Of a DNA stretch of 14,874 nt, positions 6,674-12,863 are shown piece after piece (the stretch's first letter is position 1; every line of letters begins with the position of its first letter). The DNA comes from an uncultured Clostridia bacterium (GTDB lineage Bacteria; Bacillota; Clostridia; TANB77; CAG-508), in assembly GCA_944390305.1 (NCBI GenBank), contig CALXPX010000022.1:1-14874 (forward strand), written 5' to 3'. Under the pieces are notes generated by a model. That model had not been told where the DNA came from and did no database searches. It saw only the letters and a list, made by a program, of their open reading frames with translations. The position numbers were made by a program, and so were the translations under genes.

Positions 6674-6961
6674 TTGAAAAATATTCCTAACAAACGAAAA
6701 TATAGCAAAGAACTCGGAAATAAACTAAATACTGTTGGAAAAGTTATTTACCTAAAGCGCAAAGAATTAAAATTTTCTAGACAAAAATTATCAGATAAAC
6801 TAATGCTTATAGGTATAGATATATCAATACAATCTATTTACGATATAGAAATCGGAAAAAGAACAGTATTAGATTATGAACTATGTGGTTTTGCAAAAGT
6901 TTTAAATACTTCTGCTGATGAACTTTTAAAAGATTTCAGAGCTTCTTTAGATGTAATCTAA
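6674..6961 (+). CDS. XRE-family helix-turn-helix regulator
   Basis: The only plus-strand gene. It encodes 95 residues from a TTG start at 6674, chosen because an almost perfect ribosome binding site precedes it. A Cro/CI-type helix-turn-helix covers about residues 22-85: VIYLKRKELKFSRQKLSDKL (helices 1-2), the recognition region SIQSIYDIEIGKR, and DYELCGFAKVLNTSADELL, the usual closing helices. The loop LIGIDIS between the HTH helices is the longer form common in clostridial small regulators (compare 'I.RIE.GKR.v.DyEl..iAk.L'). There is no extra sensor or dimerisation domain beyond a 20-residue basic N-terminus. It is divergent from the coiled-coil gene with a palindrome between them and has its own terminator, so it most likely represses itself, its neighbour, or both. 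The physiological signal is unknown. Confidence 0.87.
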   Translation: MKNIPNKRKYSKELGNKLNTVGKVIYLKRKELKFSRQKLSDKLMLIGIDISIQSIYDIEIGKRTVLDYELCGFAKVLNTSADELLKDFRASLDVI

Positions 6962-7011
6962 TTTTACAGTTTTTTCCATTTATTATTTTATCTATATGTG
7001 TACCTTGTATT

Positions 7012-7033
7012 AACGATTTTTCATCGTTTTTTT
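7012..7033 (+). terminator. Intrinsic terminator of the XRE gene
   Basis: AACGAT and ATCGTT pair around the five-base loop TTTTC and are followed directly by a run of T on the plus strand, 50 bases after the regulator's stop. The stem is only six pairs, so it may be a modest terminator. Confidence 0.7.
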
Positions 7034-7153
7034 ATTTTTATCTTTAGTTTTCCAATATTTTACAACATTATATTATATATATATGTTTATGTCAATTCTT
7101 TTTTACAAATATTTCCATAATTTTTATTCTTCTATTTTTTTCTTTTAAATAAC

Positions 7154-7192
7154 AAAAGCTATATTTTTAAATATCATAAAAATATAGCTTTT
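7154..7192 (-). terminator. Intrinsic terminator of adhE (probably bidirectional)
   Basis: A perfect 16-base-pair stem (7154-7169 with 7177-7192) and seven-base loop, with A's on one side and T's on the other, so it can end transcripts from either direction. It lies 42 bases after the adhE stop and also backs up the XRE terminator. The rest of 6962-7234 is featureless A+T-rich sequence. Confidence 0.85.
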
Positions 7193-7234
7193 TCAATTTT
7201 ATTATTGATACTTATTCTTATTTTTAATCAAATT

Positions 7235-9832
7235 TTACTTTCCATAATAGCTATCTATAAGTATTTGTTTTATTTCACTAACTAGTGGTACTCTTGGGTT
7301 TGCAGATGTACATTGATCTTCAAATGCTCTATCTGCAAGTATATCTACTTTTGCCATGAATTCTTTTTCATCTATTCCTGCATCTTTAAAAGATTTTGGT
7401 ATTCCTACATCTTCTCTTAATTTATTTACTTCTTTTATTAATGATTCTAATCCCTCATCATCTGTATATGCTGGGAAATTCATTCTTCTTGAAATATCTG
7501 CATATTTATGTTTTGCTATATAGTATTCATATTTTGGGAAAGATACAAATTTTGTTGGATCATCTACTCCATTATATTTTATTACATATGGAAGAAGTAT
7601 TGCATTAATTCTTCCGTGAGGTAAATGGAATTCAGCTCCAATTTTATGTGCCATTGAGTGACATACACCTAAAAATGCATTTGTAAATGCCATACCTGCA
7701 ATTGTACTTGCGTTGTGCATTTTTTCTCTTGCATATTTGTTATTTCCATCATTATAGCTATCTCTTAAATTTTTAAATACTAATTCTGCTGCTTTTTCTG
7801 CCAAGCCATCTGTATAATCTGATGCCATATTAGATACATATGCCTCTAGTGCATGTGTTAATACATCCATCCCTGTATCTGCTGTAATGCTTTTTGGAAG
7901 ACTCATAACTAAATCTGTATCAACTATTGCAACATCTGGTGTTAGTTCATAGTCTGCGAGTGGATATTTTTTATTTTTTTCTTTATCTGTAATAACTGCA
8001 AATGATGTTACTTCTGAACCTGTTCCAGATGTTGTCGGTATTGCAACCATTTGTGCCTTTATTCCTAATTTAGGAAATTTATATGTTCTTTTTCTAATGT
8101 CCATAAATTTAAGTTTCATGCCTTCTATATCTGCTTCTGGATGCTCATAAAATAGCCACATTCCTTTTGCTGCATCTATTGGACTTCCTCCACCTATTGC
8201 TATTATTACATCTGGTTGGAATGTGTTCATCATCTCTACACCTTTTTTTATTGTATCAAATGATGGATCTGATTCTACTTCAGCAAATATTTGTGAATGT
8301 ACATATTTTTCTCTTTTTCTTAAATAGTATAATACTTTATCTACATATCCTAATTTAACCATACTTTGGTCTGTTACTATAAATGCTTTAGATATATCTG
8401 GCATTTTTTCTAAATATCCAAGTGAACCTGCCTCAAAATATATTTTATTTGGAACTTTAAACCATTGCATATTAACTCTCCTTTTCGCAACTCTTTTTAT
8501 ATTTATTAAATTAACACTAGATACATTAGATGTTGTAGAATTTCCTCCAAAAGTTCCACATCCAAGAGTAAGCGACGGCATATTTGTATTATATATATCC
8601 CCTATTGCTCCATGTGTTGATGGTGAATTTACAATTATTCTTCCTACTTTTACTTTATTTGAAAATTCTTTAATTACATTTTCATTTTCTGAATGAATGA
8701 CTGCTGAATGTCCCATTCCTCCAAATTCTATTAATTTTTCAGCTAGGTCAATTCCTTCTTTTGAATCTTTTACGATGTAATATGCTAAAACAGGACTTAG
8801 TTTTTCTTTTGAAAATGGGTATTCAATTCCTACACCATTTTCTTTTAATACTAAAACTTTTGTATCTTCTGGTACTTCTATATCTGCCATTTTTGCTATA
8901 TTATATGGAGATTTTCCTACTACAAAACTATTTAGCTTATCTTCATCAAACATCTTTGCTCTTAAACTTTTAGTTTCTTCTTCATTTAAGAAATAACAAC
9001 CTGCTTTTTTCATTAAATCTTCAAATTCTTTATGTATTTTTTCATCTACAATTACAGATTGTTCTGATGCACATATCATACCATTATCAAAAGATTTTGA
9101 CATTACTAAATCATTTACAGATGTCTTTAGTTTTGCAGATTTTTCTATATAACAAGGTACATTTCCTGGACCTACTCCTAAAGCAGGTTTTCCGCATGAG
9201 TATGCAGCTTTAACCATACTTGTTCCTCCAGTTGCTAAAATTAGATCAACATCAGGATGGCTCATTAGCATACTTGTTGCTGTAATTGATGGTTTATCTA
9301 TCCATAAAATACAATCTTTTGGTGCTCCTGCTTTTATTGCAGCCTCTCTTACAATTTCTGCTGCTTTTGTGCTACATTCTTGGGCACTTGGATGAAATCC
9401 AAATATAATTACATTGCGGGTTTTTGCAGAAATTAGTGATTTAAACATAACAGTTGATGTTGGATTTGTAACAGGTGTTACTCCTGCAATTATTCCAACT
9501 GGTTCTGCAATTTCTTCATATCCTTCTTCTTCATTTTCAGAAATAACTCCAACTGTTTTATCATATTTTATACTGTGATAAATATATTCTGTTGCGAACA
9601 TATTTTTAGTTATTTTATCTTCATATATTCCTCTACCGGTTTCTTCTACTGCCATTTTAGCAAGTTCCATATGGTGCTCTTCACCAGCCATAGACATTGC
9701 TTTTATAATTCTATCTACATCTTCCTGAGATAATTTCATATATTCTTTAGATGCTTTTTTAGCTCTTTTTACTAAATCATCTACCATAGATTTTATCTCT
9801 TCTTTCTCTTTTTCAGTAATTTCCCTTCCCAT
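7235..9832 (-). CDS. adhE: Bifunctional acetaldehyde-CoA/alcohol dehydrogenase AdhE
   Basis: The 865-residue fusion reduces acetyl-CoA to acetaldehyde and then to ethanol with NADH, re-oxidising NADH during fermentation; AdhE proteins form cytoplasmic filaments (spirosomes). The N-terminal half (about 1-440) is the acylating aldehyde dehydrogenase, with GVTPVTNPTS, the NAD-binding ILATGGTSMVKAA and the catalytic Cys254 in GMICASEQ. A linker (KRRVNMQWFKVP) leads to the iron-dependent alcohol dehydrogenase (about 460-865), with the NAD motif GGGSPIDAAKGMW, TTSGTGSEVT and iron ligands Asp656, His660, His725 and His739. All catalytic residues are present and the length is normal. The ATG at 9832 follows a perfect AGGAGG. 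It has its own promoter and terminator, so it is a single-gene unit. Rex often controls adhE in clostridia, but no TTGTTAA-N4-TTAACAA site is visible upstream. Confidence 0.97.
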   Translation of the reverse strand: MGREITEKEKEEIKSMVDDLVKRAKKASKEYMKLSQEDVDRIIKAMSMAGEEHHMELAKMAVEETGRGIYEDKITKNMFATEYIYHSIKYDKTVGVISENEEEGYEEIAEPVGIIAGVTPVTNPTSTVMFKSLISAKTRNVIIFGFHPSAQECSTKAAEIVREAAIKAGAPKDCILWIDKPSITATSMLMSHPDVDLILATGGTSMVKAAYSCGKPALGVGPGNVPCYIEKSAKLKTSVNDLVMSKSFDNGMICASEQSVIVDEKIHKEFEDLMKKAGCYFLNEEETKSLRAKMFDEDKLNSFVVGKSPYNIAKMADIEVPEDTKVLVLKENGVGIEYPFSKEKLSPVLAYYIVKDSKEGIDLAEKLIEFGGMGHSAVIHSENENVIKEFSNKVKVGRIIVNSPSTHGAIGDIYNTNMPSLTLGCGTFGGNSTTSNVSSVNLINIKRVAKRRVNMQWFKVPNKIYFEAGSLGYLEKMPDISKAFIVTDQSMVKLGYVDKVLYYLRKREKYVHSQIFAEVESDPSFDTIKKGVEMMNTFQPDVIIAIGGGSPIDAAKGMWLFYEHPEADIEGMKLKFMDIRKRTYKFPKLGIKAQMVAIPTTSGTGSEVTSFAVITDKEKNKKYPLADYELTPDVAIVDTDLVMSLPKSITADTGMDVLTHALEAYVSNMASDYTDGLAEKAAELVFKNLRDSYNDGNNKYAREKMHNASTIAGMAFTNAFLGVCHSMAHKIGAEFHLPHGRINAILLPYVIKYNGVDDPTKFVSFPKYEYYIAKHKYADISRRMNFPAYTDDEGLESLIKEVNKLREDVGIPKSFKDAGIDEKEFMAKVDILADRAFEDQCTSANPRVPLVSEIKQILIDSYYGK

Positions 9833-9866
9833 ATTACCTCCTAATTTTTATTAGATTTATGTTCTA

Positions 9867-9895
9867 ATTATATAAATAAATATATAAAAAGGCAA
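9867..9895 (-). promoter_or_regulatory. Sigma-A-type promoter of adhE
   Basis: On the minus strand TTGCCT (9895-9890), 17 bases, then perfect TATAAT (9872-9867). Transcription would begin near 9860, giving a leader of about 28 bases. An inverted repeat ATTAGA-N7-TCTAAT (9850-9868) overlaps the end of the -10 and the predicted start, a possible operator position. Confidence 0.65.
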
Positions 9896-9989
9896 GCATA
9901 CGTAAAAATCTTTATATAGTTTTTAATTATTAATTATATGCATAATATTTACTATTAATTAAGAATATTCTTCTATTTTTTACTTGTAA

Positions 9990-10021
9990 TAAAAAATAGA
10001 AACTTTTAAAATAAAGTTTCT
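9990..10021 (-). terminator. Intrinsic terminator of the uvrC operon
   Basis: AGAAACTTT (10021-10013) and AAAGTTTCT (10006-9998) pair perfectly around a six-base loop and are followed by ATTTTTT on the minus strand. It lies about 90 bases after the stop of the last gene of the operon at 10110 and separates it from adhE. Confidence 0.85.
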
Positions 10022-10030
10022 AATAATTTA

Positions 10031-10054
10031 TGTTTTAATGTTTTAATGTTTTTT
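10031..10054. repeat. Short tandem repeat, unit TGTTTTAA
   Basis: The eight-base unit occurs twice exactly (10031-10038, 10039-10046) and a third time with its last two bases changed to TT (10047-10054). It lies between the palindrome at 10069 and the terminator at 9998, in the 3' untranslated part of the operon. No function is evident; slippage in A+T-rich DNA is the simplest explanation. Confidence 0.6.
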
Positions 10055-10068
10055 CCTAGAATCATATT

Positions 10069-10090
10069 GTTTATATTTTAAAATATAAAC
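10069..10090. repeat. Perfect 22-base palindrome
   Basis: GTTTATATTTT followed directly by its exact reverse complement. It begins 19 bases after the stop of the gene at 10110. There is no T-run on either side, so it is not a standard terminator. It could be a protein-binding site, or a hairpin protecting the 3' end of the mRNA. Confidence 0.6.
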
Positions 10091-10109
10091 ATGTAATACA
10101 AGAAGATTA

Positions 10110-10496
10110 TTATCTTTCTCTATCATCTTCTTTACCTATTGTTTTCTTTTCAAGTTCATATTTTGCACTTTTTACCCAACTTAAATAAAGTTCTATATTA
10201 CCGCTTCCTTTTATTTCCTTTTTCTTATCTTCTTCTCTTTTTATTTCTAAAAATCTTATAAGTTCTACTGCTCTTTGTGGAGTTCTTAAAGTATTTTGAA
10301 GTTTTTCTCCTAAATCTTCAAATTTTTTTCTAATTTTAGCTTTTTCTTCTTCTAGTCTATCATCTTCTTCTATCTCTTTTGGTGTATATGCCCTTTTTAT
10401 CACTTTTTCATCTATACTACTAATTTTATGGTCTAAATAGGTCATAGCATTTAGTGCCTTTTCTCTTTCTTTTAAAATCCACATTAATTCTTCCAT
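10110..10496 (-). CDS. Unidentified small charged helical protein
   Basis: No family is recognised. The product has 128 residues, no membrane segment and no cysteine, and is dominated by Lys, Glu, Arg and Asp in long helical stretches: about 1-30 (MEELMWILKEREKALNAMTY), 40-75 (EEDDRLEEEKAKIRKKFEDLGEKL) and 80-128, ending in a very charged tail. It is likely cytoplasmic and partly coiled-coil. The ATG at 10496 is preceded by AAGGAAA about ten bases upstream; a second in-frame ATG at 10484 lacks a good site. It starts 23 bases after the pseudouridine synthase stop and is the last gene of the uvrC operon, ahead of the terminator at 9998. Position alone does not indicate a role. Confidence 0.75.
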   Translation of the reverse strand: MEELMWILKEREKALNAMTYLDHKISSIDEKVIKRAYTPKEIEEDDRLEEEKAKIRKKFEDLGEKLQNTLRTPQRAVELIRFLEIKREEDKKKEIKGSGNIELYLSWVKSAKYELEKKTIGKEDDRER

Positions 10497-10519
10497 TTCT
10501 ACTAATTTCCTTCCATTAC

Positions 10520-11219
10520 TTAAATAGATTTTTTTATTTTTTCAATGTCTTTTTCATTTATTAAATTCCACATTCCTTTTTTCTCTGGTAAATCTAAAAA
10601 TTCCATTTTTTGTTTTGTAGTTGGATGAATTATTGTAAGTTTATATGCCCATAGGCAAATTTGAGTACCTTTTCCTCTTCCATGATATTTATTGTCTCCA
10701 TATATTGCATGCATTCTACTAGATAATTGTACTCTTATTTGATGATGTCTTCCTGTATGCAAATTAATTTTTAAAATGGAAAGATCTTTTTCTTTATCAT
10801 ATTTTATTACTTCATAATCAAGTATTGCTTCTTTAGCATTTTTCTTTGTACTTTTTACTACATAGCTTGTATTATTCTTTTCGTCTTTCCATAAAAAGTC
10901 AGTTAATGTATCCTTTTCTTTTTCCATTTTTCCATTTACTATAACTAAGTATTCTTTTTTAAATGTCTTATTTCTTATCTCTTCACTAAGTCTTGACGCA
11001 GCTTTTGATGTTTTTGCAAATATCATAACTCCGTCCAACAGGTCTATCTAGCCTGTGCAATAATCCTAAATATACATTACCTGGTTTTTTATATTTTTCT
11101 TTTAAGTATTCTTTTATAATACTTAACATATCTATATCTTCTGTCTTATCTGCTTGTGAAGGAATATTGACCATTTTTTCTACTACTATTATATGATTAT
11201 CTTCATAAATTACTTTCAT
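10520..11219 (-). pseudogene. RluA-family pseudouridine synthase, split by a +1 frameshift
   Basis: Two overlapping frames together make a 232-residue RluA-type enzyme, which isomerises specific uridines in rRNA or tRNA. The first (11219 to the shift) gives MKVIYEDNHIIVVEK, NIPSQ and LGLLHRLDRPVG with catalytic Asp58; the second (ending at 10520) continues GVMIFAKTSKAASRLS, FKKEYLVIVNG, INLHTGRHHQIRVQL, and LWAYKLTIIHP. One extra base, the G at 11033 (C on the coding strand), breaks the expected HRLDRPVGGVM; without it the reading is continuous. As given, the first frame ends after 77 residues and the second has no start or ribosome binding site of its own. No S4 domain is present, as in many short Firmicute members. 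All other motifs are intact, so a recent mutation or a sequencing error is likelier than old decay. The start at 11219 follows AAGGAT. Confidence 0.88.
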
Positions 11220-11245
11220 TATTTGTTATCCTTATTTTTTATTTA

Positions 11246-11842
11246 CTATTTTCCTTTTAATACTTTTTCAAGTTCTATTTCTGCTTTTTTTACAAAATAA
11301 TTATCTGTATAAATTGGTAAACCTATTTCATTTATGGCCTTCTTTATTTTTTCTATTGTATCTAAGTTTTCATTATCTTCTACAGTTTCGAATTCAATTA
11401 ATTTATCTCCATTTTTTATATCTTTAACAGAAAAAACTAAATCATCTTTTTTATATTCTCTATCTTCTTCTTTTATTTTTATGATTTCTATATATCCTAT
11501 TGCCTCCAGAAATTTCTTTGCATCTTCTATATTTAAAATATCTACATTCACAGAGTCTTGACTTAAAATATTACCATTTTCATCAATATTTTTTCTTTTA
11601 AATGTTAATTTCTTTATTCTAAGATTCTTAGTTGTTATATAAATATCTCTTATGAGTACTGCTTTTGACAATATTTCTCTACATGTCATTTTATCTATTT
11701 CTAAATATTTGGGAATAAAAAATGTATCTTCCATTTTAAATTCATTAGATATTTTAAAACTTTTTTCTTCAAGTAATTTATATAAATTATCTAAATTTCC
11801 TTTTACTTTTACAGTTATTTCATTACTTTGTTTTAAGCTCAT
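11246..11842 (-). CDS. CYTH-domain protein
   Basis: The 198-residue product resembles the CYTH superfamily (class IV adenylate cyclase / thiamine triphosphatase fold), beta-tunnel enzymes acting on triphosphate substrates with divalent metals. Supporting features: N-terminal NEITVKVKG followed by a helix, DTFFIPKYLEI, KAVLIRDI, a basic strand KKLTFKRKN, the helix NIEDAKKFLEAIGY, the acidic strand KLIEFETVED, and a C-terminal helix of the type YFVKKAEIELEKVL. The signature ExExK reads E8-I-T-V-K12, so the second Glu is Thr. The ATG at 11842 has GGGAGG embedded in the end of the methyltransferase gene, whose stop lies only three bases upstream, so the two are translationally coupled. Substrate and activity are uncertain; bacterial members are often annotated 'class IV adenylate cyclase' without evidence. 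Confidence 0.72.
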   Translation of the reverse strand: MSLKQSNEITVKVKGNLDNLYKLLEEKSFKISNEFKMEDTFFIPKYLEIDKMTCREILSKAVLIRDIYITTKNLRIKKLTFKRKNIDENGNILSQDSVNVDILNIEDAKKFLEAIGYIEIIKIKEEDREYKKDDLVFSVKDIKNGDKLIEFETVEDNENLDTIEKIKKAINEIGLPIYTDNYFVKKAEIELEKVLKGK

Positions 11843-11845
11843 TTA

Positions 11846-12709
11846 TTATTCCTCCCATCTACCATATATTCCACAAGGAAGTATTAATTTTGAATTTGTC
11901 ATTGGAAGTCCTAATTCTCCATTGCTAAACTTTCCATTTATTTTTTTAGGAATATTTATTTTTAGTAGATTTTCTAATACTTGACTAGATATTCCTGTAG
12001 TATATGAATTTATTAGAAAAAAAAGTGGCCTATCTGATAATACTTCCATACAAAGTTTTATTAAATCTGCAATATTTTCTTCAAATTTCCATACTTCACC
12101 ATTTGTTCCTCTTCCATATGATGGTGGATCCATTATTATTGCATCATATTTATTTTTTCTTCTTATTTCTCTCTTTACAAACTTTACTACATCATCTATT
12201 AAAAATCTTACTGGTTTTTCTTTTAATCCTGATGATTGAACATTTTCCTTTGCCCATTCACACATTCCTTTTGAACTATCAACATGGCAAACAGAAGCTC
12301 CTGCTTTTAAACATGCCACAGTAGCTCCTCCTGTATAAGCAAATAAATTTAAAACTTTTATTTCTCTATTGCTATTTTTTATTTTATCCATCATCCAATC
12401 CCAATTTACTGCTTGTTCTGGGAAAAGACCCGTATGCTTAAATCCCATTGGTTTTACATTGAATGTTAAATTATTATATGTAATTTTCCATGCCTTTGGA
12501 ATTTGTTTATTATATTTCCAATTTCCTCCTCCTGCATGGCTTCTTATATATCTAGCATCTGCCATTTTCCACTTTTCTGGAAATGTTTTTTCCGTCCAAA
12601 TAATTTGTGGATCTGGTCTTATTAAAATGTTTTTTCCCCATCTTTCTAATTTTTCTCCATTTGCCATATCTAATATTTCATAATCTTTCCATTTATTTGC
12701 TATTTCCAT
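11846..12709 (-). CDS. Class I SAM-dependent methyltransferase, RlmI/RlmK-like
   Basis: A 287-residue methyltransferase of the COG1092 type (23S rRNA cytosine-5/guanine methyltransferases RlmI and RlmK-like). Seen: MGFKHTGLFPEQAVNWDWM (about 88-106, the family's substrate-side loop), the SAM-binding motif KVLNLFAYTGGATVACLKAGASVCHVDSS (about 118-146), IDDVVKFV, and motif IV DPPSYGRG (194-201) followed by EVWKFEE. It is shorter than RlmI (about 396 residues) and lacks that protein's N-terminal PUA domain. The frame extends to 12796, but ATG 12709 is chosen: GGAGG sits directly before it and the upstream codons overlap the small membrane protein gene. Ten bases separate it from that gene, and the CYTH gene follows by three. 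The methylated RNA site is not predictable. Confidence 0.87.
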   Translation of the reverse strand: MEIANKWKDYEILDMANGEKLERWGKNILIRPDPQIIWTEKTFPEKWKMADARYIRSHAGGGNWKYNKQIPKAWKITYNNLTFNVKPMGFKHTGLFPEQAVNWDWMMDKIKNSNREIKVLNLFAYTGGATVACLKAGASVCHVDSSKGMCEWAKENVQSSGLKEKPVRFLIDDVVKFVKREIRRKNKYDAIIMDPPSYGRGTNGEVWKFEENIADLIKLCMEVLSDRPLFFLINSYTTGISSQVLENLLKINIPKKINGKFSNGELGLPMTNSKLILPCGIYGRWEE

Positions 12710-12719
12710 TTTTCCTCCA

Positions 12720-12824
12720 TTATAATGTTGATAATACTTGTATAAATTGATAAAGCATTGCAAAAAGTATTGCTTGTACAATAACTGAGCATACAACTAA
12801 TCCTGTTATTATTTTTTTACTCAT
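12720..12824 (-). CDS. Small single-pass membrane protein, 34 residues
   Basis: A short frame between uvrC and the methyltransferase. It starts MSKKIITGLVVCSVIV and ends FIQVLSTL. It has a positively charged N-terminus (Lys3, Lys4) and an unbroken hydrophobic stretch at about residues 5-24, so one membrane helix with the N-terminus inside is expected. The ATG at 12824 has AGGAGGGG six bases upstream, one of the strongest sites in the window, which is the main reason to believe it is translated. The stop (12722-12720) lies ten bases before the methyltransferase start and 39 bases separate it from uvrC, so it fits neatly in the operon. No family is recognised; it could equally be a leader peptide tuning translation of the next gene. 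Confidence 0.65.
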   Translation of the reverse strand: MSKKIITGLVVCSVIVQAILFAMLYQFIQVLSTL

Positions 12825-12863
12825 GATATTCCCCTCCTATTATATTTATATTCGGGGACTATC

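Noticed and set aside
7060..7085. ATATAT run between xre and adhE as a promoter or origin element
   Set aside because: It lies between two terminators with no gene starting nearby and no repeated boxes; simple A+T-rich filler is sufficient.
7396..8973. Leucine-rich open frames on the plus strand across adhE
   Set aside because: They lie antisense to a complete, motif-bearing gene, have low-complexity composition, and lack ribosome binding sites; they are shadows of A+T-rich coding sequence.
10520..11038. Independent gene for the C-terminal half of the pseudouridine synthase
   Set aside because: Its only upstream start is a TTG inside the other frame with no ribosome binding site, and the two halves join seamlessly after removing one base.
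11334..12683. Several plus-strand open frames across the CYTH and methyltransferase genes
   Set aside because: Antisense to well-supported genes, with Phe/Ser/Leu-rich composition and no homology or start signals.
12710..12796. N-terminal extension of the methyltransferase (29 more residues)
   Set aside because: It overlaps the small membrane protein gene, has no ribosome binding site, and the family domain starts after ATG 12709.
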